Translations under genes and position numbers: made by a program
The notes under the pieces: model-generated
What the model saw: the letters and a program-made list of their open reading frames with translations, nothing else
The model's database searches: none
Told to the model about the DNA's origin: nothing
From: Caballeronia calidae
GTDB lineage: Bacteria; Pseudomonadota; Gammaproteobacteria; Burkholderiales; Burkholderiaceae
DNA length: 64,000 bases
NCBI RefSeq assembly: GCF_900044055.2
Contig: NZ_FCOX02000005.1
Coordinates: 124,001-188,000 of the forward strand
Direction: 5' to 3'
Shown here: piece after piece, positions 1 to 8,610 of the stretch
Numbering within the stretch: position 1 is the stretch's first letter
How the letters are laid out: every line of letters begins with the position of its first letter

Positions 1-51
1 GCCGTTTTCCGATTAACGGCATCGCCCGACTCACTCAGCAAAGGTTTTTCC

Positions 52-1248
52 ATGACGACTTCGCCCGATCAACGCTTCACCGTCATCGCCGATCTTTCCG
101 ACGACGCCCCGTCGCTGCGCGAGATTCGCCACGACATCCACCGTCATCCCGAGCTGTCCTACGAGGAGACGCGCACGGCGGCACTCGTCGCCGATCGGCT
201 GGAAGAGTGGGGCTGGCAGGTGACGCGCGGCGTCGGCGGCACGGGCGTCGTCGGCACATTGAAAGCGGGCGACGGCGCGAAGAGCATCGGCCTGCGCGCC
301 GACATGGACGCGCTGCCGATCATCGAGCAGACCGGCAAGCCCTACGCCAGCGAGACGCACGGCAAGATGCACGCCTGCGGCCACGACGGCCACACGACGA
401 TGCTGCTCGGCGCCGCGCGTCATCTCGCGCGCACGCGCAATTTCAACGGCACCGTGCATCTGTACTTTCAGCCGGCGGAAGAGCACGGCGTGCCGAGCGG
501 CGCGCAGAAGATGATCGAGGAAGGGCTCTTCGAGCGCTTCCACTGCGATGCCGTGTTCGGCGTGCACAACCATCCCGGCGCGCAGCCCGGCACGTTCCTG
601 TTCCGGAAGGGGCCGTTCATGGCGGCGGGCGATCAGGTGTCGATCATCATCGAGGGCGTCGGCGGGCATGCGGCGCGTCCGCATCTGTCCGTCGATCCGG
701 TCGTCGTGACGGCGAGCATCGTGATGGCGCTGCAGACGATCGTCGCGCGCAACATCGATCCGGCGCAGCCCGCGGTGGTCACCGTCGGCTCGATGCACGC
801 GGGCACGGTCAACAACGTGATTCCGAATCGCGCGACGCTGGAGCTTTCCGTGCGCTCGTTCAATCCGCAGGTGCGCGAGCTGCTCAAGCGCCGCATCAGG
901 GAACTGGTCGAATCGCAGGCCGCGAGCTACGGCGCGAAAGCGACGGTGACGTATCTGGAAGGCTATCCGGTCGTCGTGAATTCGGACGCGGAAACGGAAT
1001 TTGCGATTCAGGTCGCGCGCGAGCTGGTCGGCGAGCAGAACGTCGTCGCGCATGCGGATCTGCTGATGGGCAGCGAGGACTTCGCCTTCATGCTGCAGGA
1101 GCGGCCGGGCTCGTTCCTGCGCATCGGCAACGGCGCGGGCGAGGACGGCTGCATGGTCCACAACCCGCATTACGACTTCAACGACAAGAATCTGCCGGTC
1201 GGCGCGGCGTACTGGGCGCGTCTGGTCGAGCGTTTCCTGGCGCAATAA
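52..1248 (+). CDS. M20 family amidohydrolase (hippurate hydrolase / N-acyl-amino-acid amidohydrolase type)
   Basis: This is a metal-dependent amidohydrolase of peptidase family M20 subfamily D, which hydrolyses N-acyl amino acids or similar amides in the cytoplasm. The 398 residues match the usual length of about 390. The metal site is visible: HACGHDGH gives Cys109 and His111, QPAEE gives Glu143/144, GVHNHP gives a His near 172, and VHNPHY gives His370. The RADMDALPI motif sits near residue 83. An AAAGG lies 9 nt before the ATG. The gene stands alone and converges on a chemoreceptor gene, with a hairpin between them. Hippurate, an N-acetyl amino acid or an indole-acetyl conjugate could all be the substrate; the sequence does not decide. 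Confidence 0.93.
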   Translation: MTTSPDQRFTVIADLSDDAPSLREIRHDIHRHPELSYEETRTAALVADRLEEWGWQVTRGVGGTGVVGTLKAGDGAKSIGLRADMDALPIIEQTGKPYASETHGKMHACGHDGHTTMLLGAARHLARTRNFNGTVHLYFQPAEEHGVPSGAQKMIEEGLFERFHCDAVFGVHNHPGAQPGTFLFRKGPFMAAGDQVSIIIEGVGGHAARPHLSVDPVVVTASIVMALQTIVARNIDPAQPAVVTVGSMHAGTVNNVIPNRATLELSVRSFNPQVRELLKRRIRELVESQAASYGAKATVTYLEGYPVVVNSDAETEFAIQVARELVGEQNVVAHADLLMGSEDFAFMLQERPGSFLRIGNGAGEDGCMVHNPHYDFNDKNLPVGAAYWARLVERFLAQ

Positions 1249-1254
1249 GGCAAG

Positions 1255-1281
1255 ACGGCGCGTGATGTTCTCACGCGCCGT
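1255..1281. terminator. Hairpin between convergent genes, possible bidirectional terminator
   Basis: An 11-bp perfect stem (ACGGCGCGTGA and its complement) with a 5-nt loop fills the 40-bp gap between the amidohydrolase stop and the chemoreceptor stop. Neither side has a real T-tract. Factor-independent termination is therefore only likely, not certain. Confidence 0.5.
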
Positions 1282-1288
1282 TCGATCA

Positions 1289-2839
1289 TCAGGCCGGCAG
1301 CCTGAAACTGCCGATCGCCTCGCGCAGCATATCCGCCTGATCCTTCAGCGAATGTGCGGCGGCGGCGGCTTCCTCGACGAGCGCGGCGTTCTGCTGCGTC
1401 ACCTGATCCATCTCGACGACCGCGCGGTTCACCTGCTCGATGCCCGCGCTCTGCTCGCGCGACGCGTGGCTGATCTCGTCGAGAATCTCGTTCACGCGGC
1501 GCACCGACTGCACGATTTCCGTCATCGTCGCGCCCGCGTTCGTCACGAGCGACGCGCCTTGCTGCACCGTCTGCGTCGACGTCTCGATGAGCGCCTTGAT
1601 TTCCTTCGCCGCCGTGGCCGAGCGCTGCGCGAGGCTGCGCACTTCGGCCGCGACGACCGCGAAGCCGCGTCCCTGTTCGCCCGCGCGGGCGGCTTCCACC
1701 GCCGCGTTGAGCGCGAGGATGTTCGTCTGGAACGCGATGCCGTCGATCACGCCGATGATGTCGCCGATCTGCTGCGAGCTTGCGGTGATGCGCGTCATCG
1801 TGTCGATCACGTCATCGACGACGCCGCTGCCGCGCGTCGCCACGTCCGCCGCCTGCTCCGCGAGACGCGCCGCCTGCGCCGCGCTCTCGGCGTTGTTCTT
1901 CACGTTGGCGGTCATCTGGTCCATGCTCGATGCGGTCTGCACGAGCGCCGCCGCCTGTTCCTCGGTGCGCTGCGAGAGGTCCGTATTGCCCGCCGCGATT
2001 TCCGACGCGCCCACGTTGATGTTCTCGGTGCCATTGCGCACGCGCGAAACGGTCTCGACGAGGCCCCGCTGCATCACGCCGAGCGCGTGCAGGAGACTCG
2101 TCGTGTCGTTCGGACGAACATCGACGGTGCTCGTCAGATCGCCGCGCGCGATGCGATGCGCCGCGCCGACCGCGAGCTCCAGCTCGCCGCCGAGATTGCG
2201 CCGGATGCTGGAGAGGACGATCAGCATCGCCGCCGTCGCGATGCCGCCGAGCAGCGCGGTGATCGCGAGCCAGCGCAGCGCGCTCGCATAGAACGCGCTC
2301 TGCACGTCGTCCATGTACATGCCGGTGACGAGATACCAGTCCCACTGCGCGAAGCGCTGCGAGTACGAGAGCTTCGGCACCGGCTTGTCGCTGCCCGGCT
2401 TCGACCACAGATAGCTGATGAAGCCGCCGCCGGGCTGATCGCCGGCCTTGACGATATCGACGAACAGGCGATTGCCCGCCGGATCGGTGTACGTCGACAG
2501 ATCCTGCCCGTTCATCGCGGGCTTGATCGGGTGCATCACCATCTTCGGATGCGAGTCGTTGATCGAGAGATAGCCGTCCGTGCCGTAACGGATCGCGCCG
2601 ACCACTTCCAGCGCGCGCTTCTTCGCTTCCTCTTCGGTGAGGCTCTTGTTCGCGGCGAGCGCCGCGTAGTGCGCGGTGATGGCGTGCGCCTCGTTGACGA
2701 GGGTCTTCAACTGCTCCTTGCGGTCGTCGATCATCGACGTCCGGTTCTGCCACGCCCCGATGATCCCGATCGCGATCAAGCCGATCCACAGCACGGCGAT
2801 CAGCGAGCCGAGCTTCCTGTTCAACGTCATTCTGTTCAT
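1289..2839 (-). CDS. Methyl-accepting chemotaxis protein with single Cache sensor domain
   Basis: This is an inner-membrane chemoreceptor that passes ligand signals to CheA/CheW. Its 516 residues read in order: a TM helix near 11-30, a periplasmic single-Cache (sCache_2-type) domain at about 35-190 with the [17 protein letters not shown] stretch, a second TM near 190-210, a HAMP region to about 265, and a cytoplasmic signalling helix bundle. The highly conserved hairpin tip [20 protein letters not shown] lies near 385-405. A Tsr-type C-terminal CheR-binding pentapeptide is not present; the protein ends in FRLPA. Known sCache_2 receptors of this type often sense small carboxylates, but the ligand here is unknown. 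No che genes are nearby. Confidence 0.95.
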   Translation of the reverse strand: MNRMTLNRKLGSLIAVLWIGLIAIGIIGAWQNRTSMIDDRKEQLKTLVNEAHAITAHYAALAANKSLTEEEAKKRALEVVGAIRYGTDGYLSINDSHPKMVMHPIKPAMNGQDLSTYTDPAGNRLFVDIVKAGDQPGGGFISYLWSKPGSDKPVPKLSYSQRFAQWDWYLVTGMYMDDVQSAFYASALRWLAITALLGGIATAAMLIVLSSIRRNLGGELELAVGAAHRIARGDLTSTVDVRPNDTTSLLHALGVMQRGLVETVSRVRNGTENINVGASEIAAGNTDLSQRTEEQAAALVQTASSMDQMTANVKNNAESAAQAARLAEQAADVATRGSGVVDDVIDTMTRITASSQQIGDIIGVIDGIAFQTNILALNAAVEAARAGEQGRGFAVVAAEVRSLAQRSATAAKEIKALIETSTQTVQQGASLVTNAGATMTEIVQSVRRVNEILDEISHASREQSAGIEQVNRAVVEMDQVTQQNAALVEEAAAAAHSLKDQADMLREAIGSFRLPA

Positions 2840-2977
2840 GTTGCGCCCGTCGCCTCTTTGCGTTGTCTGTCATGAGCGGCGGTGCATGCCGCCGCTTGCC
2901 CGCTTTACGGCAGGCGCGGCGGCGGAATGTAGGGCGGGGAATACCCGTAGGGTATTCGTCCGATCGAAGCGCGAAGC

Positions 2978-3139
2978 TCAGAGCCGCCGGATCGGGTCCT
3001 TGTCGGGCGGCGCGTCGGGATGCTGCGGCTCGTCCGGGCGATGCCCCGGCGAAGGCGGCGTGAGCGGATCGGCTTCCGGATCGCGGTTCGGGTCCGCGAC
3101 GGGGTCCGGAACGGGATTGGTCTGCATGTCGAATTTCAT
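2978..3139 (-). CDS. Small Pro/Asp-rich hypothetical protein, 53 aa
   Basis: This frame begins MKFDMQTNPVPDPVADPN and is built of repeated D-P dipeptides. It has 13 prolines and 10 aspartates in 53 residues, no cysteine, and no membrane segment or signal. A strong GGGGGA Shine-Dalgarno lies 5 nt before the ATG. The gene starts 24 nt after the stop of the GT9-half gene on the same strand, so the two are probably co-transcribed. The composition predicts a disordered, acidic, soluble peptide. I do not recognise a function. Confidence 0.6.
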   Translation of the reverse strand: MKFDMQTNPVPDPVADPNRDPEADPLTPPSPGHRPDEPQHPDAPPDKDPIRRL

Positions 3140-3163
3140 GATGTCCCCCGAAAGGTGGATCGT

Positions 3164-3745
3164 CTATGCCGATTCGTGCGCCGCCGGCATATGCAGCGTG
3201 AACGGCTCGCCCGGATGCGCATCGCCGGTTTTCGAGAGCGCGGCGCGGGCCCGTGCGGCGATGGCGTCGCTGCCGGTGTCGCGCGGATGCTCTTCGAGGA
3301 CGATATGCGGCGTGCCGAGCGCGCGGGCAGCGGCGACGGGTGATGAAGCGGCGGCATCGTCGGAGACCAGCAGACGCGCGTTCGCGATCAGGCGCGGCAG
3401 CGTGGCCGGCGCGACGGCGCCCGCGAGAAAGAGCGCGGCCGTCTGCATCGCGCCGAGCACGCCGGCGGTGCGCTCGGGATCGGGCGCGTCGCCGACGATG
3501 GCGATCTGCCAGCCGTCGGCGGCGAGCTGGTCGGCGACATCGGCGTAACGCTCGGCGGGCCACGCGGGCGCCGCGCGATGGCTGCCCGGATGGATCAGCA
3601 CGAGACGCTCGCGCTCGATACCGTGGAACGCGGCGAGTTCGTCGTACTCGGCATCGGATGGCATGGCCGGCGAGGCGCTCGGTGCGTCGGGGACGAGCGC
3701 GGTCGCGAGGTCGTCGCTCAGTGTGGAAAGGGGATTGGCTCGCAT
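3164..3745 (-). CDS. Stand-alone C-terminal half of a GT9 (heptosyltransferase-like) glycosyltransferase
   Basis: The 193 residues match only the nucleotide-sugar-binding C-terminal Rossmann half of glycosyltransferase family 9. Visible pieces are LVLIHPGSHRAAPAWPAERY near 45-64, IAIVGDAPDPE, ALFLAGAVAPATLPRLIANA and a final LGTPHIVL. Full heptosyltransferases are about 330-350 residues and have an N-terminal acceptor domain that is missing here. The family signature D-T-G-P-x-H is replaced by DDAAASS, so ordinary transferase activity is doubtful. The start was chosen at 3745, where AGGAG lies 7-8 nt upstream; an open frame continues upstream to 3901 without a signal. It leads an apparent two-gene unit with the small Pro/Asp-rich gene. 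Confidence 0.7.
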   Translation of the reverse strand: MRANPLSTLSDDLATALVPDAPSASPAMPSDAEYDELAAFHGIERERLVLIHPGSHRAAPAWPAERYADVADQLAADGWQIAIVGDAPDPERTAGVLGAMQTAALFLAGAVAPATLPRLIANARLLVSDDAAASSPVAAARALGTPHIVLEEHPRDTGSDAIAARARAALSKTGDAHPGEPFTLHMPAAHESA

Positions 3746-3965
3746 CCTGGCTCCTGCAATTGGCGTGGCCTCGTTTCGGTGTTCCGCGTGGCAAGCACCC
3801 GCCGTGCCCGGCGCGATGTCGGGCCCGTCTTGCGGGAAAGCGCGCGCCGCCGGGACAGATTGCATCCGGAACCGTGACAGTTTGAGCGGCGGTTGCGGCA
3901 TCTGTCACGTATTGAAGGAGGCGCGACGGCGCTCGTCAAGGCGCCGCGCCTTTCATCGCCGATGT

Positions 3966-4002
3966 AAAAAAGCCGCCGCCTCGCGAGGGCGAGGCGGCGG
4001 CT
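3966..4002 (-). terminator. Rho-independent terminator for the 4035-4550 gene
   Basis: A GC-rich perfect stem (GCCGCCGCCTCGC with its complement, 3-4 nt loop) is followed on the minus strand by six T residues. It lies 33 bp after the stop of the minus-strand membrane-protein gene. The rest of the 3746-4034 gap shows nothing I can name. Confidence 0.85.
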
Positions 4003-4034
4003 CGATCGTGCGTTTTGCGCGACGCGCGCGGCGC

Positions 4035-4550
4035 TCAGGTTTCGCCGTTGCCGTCGTCGGCGGGCAGCGTCTTCGGCGTGAACGCCTCGGCGCGGCGGCG
4101 GATGCCGTCGACTTCGCCGGTGACGAAGGTGCGCTTGTCGGCGGCGAGCGCTTCCTGGTATGACGCGCCTTCCGGCACGCGATGCAGCAGCGCGCGCAAT
4201 TCGCCTTGCGTGGTCTGCTCGACCGGTTCGTAGTCGTAGAGGCCGAGTTCGAGTTCGGCACGCTCGTGCAGGATGAACAGGCACGACGCGAACACCGCGA
4301 CCGCGAGCACTTCCTGCGCGCCGAAGCGGAATTCGTGCGGCACCGGCGAGAACGGCAGCCACGCGATCACGGCCGCGCCGGCGAGCGCCAGCGCGATCGT
4401 CGCGTTGAGCAGGCGTTGCAGGCGCGCGATGATGCGCTCGCGTTCGGTCTTCAACTGCCCCGCCGATTTCGGCACGAGCGCGATGAGGGATTGTTGACGG
4501 CGGAGTTCTTCGAGCGGGAGAGCGGCCATGGAGATGTGGTTAAGACCCAT
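4035..4550 (-). CDS. Hypothetical inner-membrane protein with two transmembrane helices
   Basis: The protein has 171 residues. Two hydrophobic helices lie at about 48-66 (ATIALALAGAAVIAWLPF) and 80-95 (EVLAVAVFASCLFILHE), flanked by a basic, helical N-terminal segment (QLKTERERIIARLQRLL) and a soluble C-terminal tail of about 75 residues. The start could be 4550 or the ATG at 4529 (MAALPLEELR); neither has a strong Shine-Dalgarno. It lies 111 bp downstream of the SOS-controlled glycosylase gene on the same strand, so co-transcription is possible but unproven. A strong terminator follows. I do not recognise the family. Confidence 0.7.
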   Translation of the reverse strand: MGLNHISMAALPLEELRRQQSLIALVPKSAGQLKTERERIIARLQRLLNATIALALAGAAVIAWLPFSPVPHEFRFGAQEVLAVAVFASCLFILHERAELELGLYDYEPVEQTTQGELRALLHRVPEGASYQEALAADKRTFVTGEVDGIRRRAEAFTPKTLPADDGNGET

Positions 4551-4661
4551 CGGTGAGCGCCGGAGCGGCGCGACACCGGTTTAACGCGCGGCTTACAGGA
4601 ACGTTGACGGCGCTTTCGTCTTGTTGCTTCCTGTTTCTTCCTGTTGCATTCGGCCGCGCGC

Positions 4662-6161
4662 TCAGCGCGTGCGGTCCTTCACCGGCGTGCGGATGGTCGC
4701 GACGCCGTCCGCGATCTGCTGCGCGAAGACGAGCGCCTCGACGATCGTCCCGAACACTTCGGCGCGGATGTTGTCGTCGGTCAGACGCATCAGATACGAC
4801 GGATGATAGGTCGGCACGATGATGTGCCCCTTGTGCTCGATGGTCTTGCCGAGATACTCGGACAACGCCGTGCGATGCCCCGTGAGCGCCTTCAGCGCCG
4901 TCGCCCCGAGCGCGACGACGACTTTCGGCGCGACGCGCTTCAGTTCTTCGTCGAGCCAGTAGCGGCAGGCCTCGCGCTCGCGCTGCGCGGGCGCAAGATG
5001 CGCGCGTTCCTCGCCGTGCGCTTCCCACTTGAAGTGCTTCACCGCGTTGGTCAGATAAAGCGATTCGCGCGCGATCGCCGCCTCGGCGAGCGCTTCGTCG
5101 AGCAGCTTGCCCGCCGGGCCGACGAACGGCTTGCCCTCGCGGTCTTCCTGATCGCCCGGCTGCTCGCCGACGAGCATCACGCGCGCATCGGCGGGCCCGA
5201 CGCCCGGCACGGCCTGCGTCGCGTTGCGCCAGAGCGCGCAGCGCTTGCACGCGTCGAGCGACGGCGGCGCGGTGAGCATCGTGCCCTTGATCGGCTCCAG
5301 ATCCGTGTTGATGGCGACTTCCATCTCGGACGGCACGTTGCGAGGATCGCGGTCGCGCCGCGAGTAAGGGTCGGCGCGGGAAATCAGCGCGGGGTCGGTG
5401 CGTGCGTTCTCCGGGCTTTTCCAGTAGCGCACCGGCATGTGCGACGCCATTTCGGCGGCATTCTCCTGCGCCGGCGCGAAGGTGCTCTCGTAGTACGCGA
5501 GCCAGAGCGCCTCGATGGCGTCGCCGCTCACGGCTTCGCCGCTCATCGCGGTGTCGCCGAAATCCATCGGCTTTTCTTCCGGCTCGCTGGTGCGGTCCAC
5601 GCGCAAGAGGGCGCCGTCCCAGAAGGCGGCGCCGTGCGGCGTGGCGATCATCCACGTGGCGTTGCCCATGCGCGTGGCGAAATGCATGGCGGCGTGCTCC
5701 AGCAGATCGTGCACCGGCTCGAACCAGCTGATGAACTCGGGCGGCCCGAGCGACGAATCGCGATGCCGGAAGCGCAGCACCTTGCGCATCTCGCGCTCCT
5801 CGGCCTCGACCACTTCGATCATCCGGCGCAGCCGATAGCCGTCCGCGTCATCTGCCGACGCGATCGCGCGGTCGCCCTGCGTCCAGCGCCACAGCGCCTT
5901 GTAGAGAAACTGCCAGCGGTCCGGCGTGCGATAACACGCCGCCGTTTCGAGCATGGCGAGAAACTCGCGCGCGATCCTGACCGGCTTCTTCGCGTTCGGA
6001 TCCGCCGAGCCGGGTGGAAGAGGGGCGATGGAGCCGAACACGGTGGCCGATGCATCGGTTTCGCGCCATAGCACGTCTTCCGGGCGCGCACCCTCCATGA
6101 GGAGATTGCGCGCTTCGGTGCGCCAGGCGGCAAACGACGGATCGAGCATGACGCTTTTCAT
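4662..6161 (-). CDS. UdgX-type uracil-DNA glycosylase fused to an N-terminal DUF4130 domain
   Basis: This is predicted to remove uracil from DNA. Residues about 1-270 match DUF4130 and residues about 295-499 match the UdgX branch of the uracil-DNA glycosylase superfamily. Motif A is GEQPGDQED at 332-340, and motif B begins HPSYLMR at 453. Fe-S cysteines appear in CKRC near 312 and in REACRYWL. UdgX proteins carry a basic loop, KRRIH, whose His links covalently to DNA. Here the loop reads EERAH, keeping the His (residue 388) but losing the basic residues. A near-perfect LexA box lies 22 bp upstream of the start, so SOS induction is expected. The radical-SAM partner gene often found beside this fusion is absent. 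Met5 is an alternative start. Confidence 0.88.
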   Translation of the reverse strand: MKSVMLDPSFAAWRTEARNLLMEGARPEDVLWRETDASATVFGSIAPLPPGSADPNAKKPVRIAREFLAMLETAACYRTPDRWQFLYKALWRWTQGDRAIASADDADGYRLRRMIEVVEAEEREMRKVLRFRHRDSSLGPPEFISWFEPVHDLLEHAAMHFATRMGNATWMIATPHGAAFWDGALLRVDRTSEPEEKPMDFGDTAMSGEAVSGDAIEALWLAYYESTFAPAQENAAEMASHMPVRYWKSPENARTDPALISRADPYSRRDRDPRNVPSEMEVAINTDLEPIKGTMLTAPPSLDACKRCALWRNATQAVPGVGPADARVMLVGEQPGDQEDREGKPFVGPAGKLLDEALAEAAIARESLYLTNAVKHFKWEAHGEERAHLAPAQREREACRYWLDEELKRVAPKVVVALGATALKALTGHRTALSEYLGKTIEHKGHIIVPTYHPSYLMRLTDDNIRAEVFGTIVEALVFAQQIADGVATIRTPVKDRTR

Positions 6162-6182
6162 CGGCGAACGGAATCAGAAAAG

Positions 6183-6202
6183 TACTGTATATCCATACAG
6201 TA
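6183..6202 (-). promoter_or_regulatory. LexA (SOS) box upstream of the UdgX-type gene
   Basis: TACTGTATATCCATACAGTA is a 20-bp site matching the proteobacterial consensus TACTGTATATATATACAGTA at all but two central bases, with intact CTGT and ACAG half-sites. It ends 22 bp before the glycosylase ATG. It is about 190 bp from the divergent glycosyltransferase gene, so it should act on the minus-strand gene. Confidence 0.93.
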
Positions 6203-6395
6203 ATTCTAGCGATCCGAGCTGCTTCTAGGCAACTATTTAGGGACGTTCGTGCCCCTTTACGCGACGCGTTTCAGGCGATGAGACATGGGAACGGTCATTG
6301 CTGAAATCGATCCATCGCGGTCATCGATTGCCTTGTCGATTGCTCAGTCGCCTGCTGGGGATGGCCGCCGGACCACATCGATCTACGGAGCCGAC

Positions 6396-7106
6396 ATGCT
6401 TGCCATCGTCATCCCTGCCCACAACGAAGCGGCGCATATCGGCGCGTGCGTGGCGGCCGCGCGCCGCGCAGCGGATCATCACCAGCTGCTCGGCGAAGCG
6501 GTGCGCGTGATCGTCGTGCTCGACAGTTGCACCGATGACACCGGCGACATTGCGCGGGCGCTGGGCGCGGACGTGACGCGCATCGACGCGCGCAATGTCG
6601 GCATGGCGCGCGCATGCGGCGCAGACCGGGCGCTCGCGCTGGGCGCGCGCTGGCTCGCTTTCACGGACGCCGATACCACCGTCGCCGAAGACTGGCTCGT
6701 GCGCCAGCTCGACTGCCGCGCGGACGCGGTGTGCGGCGTGATCGGCGTGCATGACTGGTCGCCGCATATCGGCGCGGTGCGCGAGCACTTCGGGCGCACC
6801 TATACCGACGCGGACGGGCATCGGCATATTCATGGCGCGAACCTGGGCGTATCGGCGAACGCGTATCTGCGAGCGGGCGGATTTCCGCCGCTGGAATCGA
6901 GCGAGGACGTGGCGCTCGTGGAGGCGTTGCTGGCGACCGGCGCACGAATCGAATGGAGCGCTTCGCCGCGCGTGGTGACGAGCGCGCGGACGGATTTTCG
7001 CGCGAGGAAAGGGTTCGGCGCGACCTTGCTGGACGTCAGCAGTAGCTATATGCCGATCAGCACCGACGCCGCCGATTCGGCCGATACGGTTGCGATCGCG
7101 GCTTGA
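6396..7106 (+). CDS. Family 2 glycosyltransferase
   Basis: This is a GT-A fold glycosyltransferase, 236 residues from the chosen start. The N-terminus MLAIVIPAHNEAAHIGACV is the typical GT2 opening. IVVLDSCTDDT follows near 35-45, and the metal/nucleotide motif FTDADTTV near 88-95. HGANLGVSANAYLRAGGF and ESSEDVALVEAL near 150-180 correspond to the acceptor-side motifs. There is no membrane segment, so it is a short cytoplasmic form of the kind that modifies lipids or small acceptors. The start at 6396 has GGAG 8 nt upstream; the frame is open back to 6285 without family similarity. No other sugar or lipid gene is adjacent, and the acceptor is unknown. Confidence 0.88.
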   Translation: MLAIVIPAHNEAAHIGACVAAARRAADHHQLLGEAVRVIVVLDSCTDDTGDIARALGADVTRIDARNVGMARACGADRALALGARWLAFTDADTTVAEDWLVRQLDCRADAVCGVIGVHDWSPHIGAVREHFGRTYTDADGHRHIHGANLGVSANAYLRAGGFPPLESSEDVALVEALLATGARIEWSASPRVVTSARTDFRARKGFGATLLDVSSSYMPISTDAADSADTVAIAA

Positions 7107-7112
7107 GGGCGG

Positions 7113-7586
7113 TCAATTGTCGACTGCTTCCTTGATTCCGGCGTCGCCTTTTCCGCGCATCACCGTGCCGGTCAAAAAGGCTGTCAACACGCTGACGAGC
7201 AGCGTAACTGCAACCGCGATGGCGACGCCGTCGTGATTGTGCTCGGCGAGTCCATAGACGAGTCCGAAACCGATCAGCACGAGGAATCCCGCGATGAACT
7301 GCGCGCGGATGTCCTTGCGGATCGACCCGCGCAAACCGAGGGTTTCGATTTCCCGGGCGTGCTGGCTGTTCATCTGAAACTCTTCGACGATCAGCCGCCC
7401 CGCACCCGGCACGATGCGGTCATATTGGGCGAGATGCTCCGGCGGCGGCATGGGCCCGCGAAACGAGTGCGTTTGCACCGCCACCGTGACCGATGCCTTG
7501 CCGGCCGCGATGACCGGCTCCGCGACGTCTGCCGGGACCGGTTCGGCAATGTACCGGACCTTGCTGTCCCTAGCGATTTCGTTCAC
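7113..7586 (-). CDS. DUF2335 family membrane protein
   Basis: The 157-residue protein carries the family signature GPMPPPEHLAQYDRIVPGAG at about 44-63. An amphipathic segment ends in HAREIETLGLRGSIRKDIRAQ, followed by two transmembrane helices at about 97-113 and 120-140. The function of DUF2335 proteins is not established. The start is a GTG at 7586 that lies inside the end of the preceding small gene (17-bp overlap), so translation is probably coupled. Confidence 0.85.
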   Translation of the reverse strand: MNEIARDSKVRYIAEPVPADVAEPVIAAGKASVTVAVQTHSFRGPMPPPEHLAQYDRIVPGAGRLIVEEFQMNSQHAREIETLGLRGSIRKDIRAQFIAGFLVLIGFGLVYGLAEHNHDGVAIAVAVTLLVSVLTAFLTGTVMRGKGDAGIKEAVDN

Positions 7587-7764
7587 GCTGCCCGTACCCT
7601 TCGATGGCGCCGTGCAGGCCCGACATGGTTCGCTCCCATGCGCGATCCATCATTTCCTCAGCGGACCTGCGCGGATACGCCGACCGATAGTCGGTAGGCG
7701 GACAAATGGAAAACGCGCCCGCCAGCGCATGTGCAACGCGCCGCACTTCGCTCCAGATCTTCAT
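7570..7764 (-). CDS. Hypothetical 64-aa protein translationally coupled to the DUF2335 gene
   Basis: This is a small, probably soluble protein that begins MKIWSEVRRVAHALAG and ends in a basic tail. CGGAG lies 8 nt before the ATG, a good ribosome site. Its last 17 nt overlap the first codons of the DUF2335 gene. The segment DRAWERTMSGLHGAIEGYG looks like a conserved helix, but I do not recognise a family. The pairing suggests the two products act together. The gap from 7765 to 7910 contains the promoter side of this pair and nothing else I can identify. Confidence 0.7.
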   Translation of the reverse strand: MKIWSEVRRVAHALAGAFSICPPTDYRSAYPRRSAEEMMDRAWERTMSGLHGAIEGYGQRERNR

Positions 7765-7910
7765 GTGATGCTCCGTGGAAGGATTGTCCGCTGCGCAACC
7801 GGACGGTCGCGAGTGAAATTTATCCTACCATTTGCTTAATGATCCGAAGCAATTAGACCGAACGGCCAGGCGCTTTTCAGACATTCCAGCAGCGCGCGGG
7901 CAGGCCGTTT

Positions 7911-8498
7911 TCAATCGTGCCGGAGATCGCCCGGCAGATCGATATCGCGCAGCACATTCGGATCGCCGACTTCGACGATGAACGGCGTCTGCGTCGAAAA
8001 GATGCCGCGCGCGCCCGCATCGCCGTCGAGCGCGGCGAGCGCGTCCCGATGCGCGATGCCGAACCCGACCGGATGCCCGCGCGTGCCGCGATAAAACGGC
8101 GCAACGAGCGATGCGCCTTCGTCGAGCGGACGGGCGACCGCTTCGTAGGTCGCCGGCTCGATCCACGGCATGTCGCCCAGGGCGACGAGCCAGCCATCGG
8201 CTTCGGAGGTCGCGCGCACGGCGGCGGCGAGCGTCGCGCCCATGCCGCGCTCGGCATCGGCGCTGAAGATGACATTGCAGCCGGCTTCGTTGAGAACATC
8301 GGCGAGCTTTTCGGCGCCCGGACGCACGACCGCGATGACTTCCGCGGCGACCGCCAGCAGCCTGCGCGCCGACTGGAACACGACGGGCGCGCCGCCCGGC
8401 AAGGCGGCAAGCAGCTTGTTGTGGAGGCCGGACGGGTCGAAGCGGGTGCCGAGACCCGCCGCCAGCAGGATGCCGGTCGCGTTCGACGAATAGCTCAT
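7911..8498 (-). CDS. mocA: MocA/MobA-like molybdopterin nucleotidyltransferase
   Basis: The 195-residue nucleotidyltransferase is predicted to add CMP to molybdopterin, making the cytosine-dinucleotide cofactor used by xanthine dehydrogenase-family enzymes. The signature GILLAAGLGTRFDPSG lies at 9-24 with a conserved Lys a few residues later (HNKLL). VALGDMPWIEP near 105-115 is the metal-site motif, and GHPVGFG near 140 fits the family. It lies just downstream of the paoABC-like operon on the same strand, which supports a role in maturing that enzyme. A terminator hairpin sits between them, so it may be expressed by read-through or from its own promoter. MobA and MocA are hard to separate by eye; MocA is preferred from context. 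Confidence 0.85.
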   Translation of the reverse strand: MSYSSNATGILLAAGLGTRFDPSGLHNKLLAALPGGAPVVFQSARRLLAVAAEVIAVVRPGAEKLADVLNEAGCNVIFSADAERGMGATLAAAVRATSEADGWLVALGDMPWIEPATYEAVARPLDEGASLVAPFYRGTRGHPVGFGIAHRDALAALDGDAGARGIFSTQTPFIVEVGDPNVLRDIDLPGDLRHD

Positions 8499-8562
8499 CG
8501 CGGCTCATCGTGTGGGGATCGAACCGGAATTGTGCGGCGCATCGAAGATCGCCGCAAGCACG

Positions 8563-8599
8563 AAAAAAGCACGCGGCGGTCATGGCCGCCGCCGCGTGC
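8563..8599 (-). terminator. Rho-independent terminator after the molybdenum hydroxylase operon
   Basis: On the minus strand a long GC stem (about GCACGCGGCGG with its complement, CATG in the loop region) is followed by six T residues. It lies 12 bp past the stop of the large subunit gene and separates the operon from mocA. Confidence 0.85.
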
Positions 8600-8610
8600 G
8601 TGGTTGCGCA

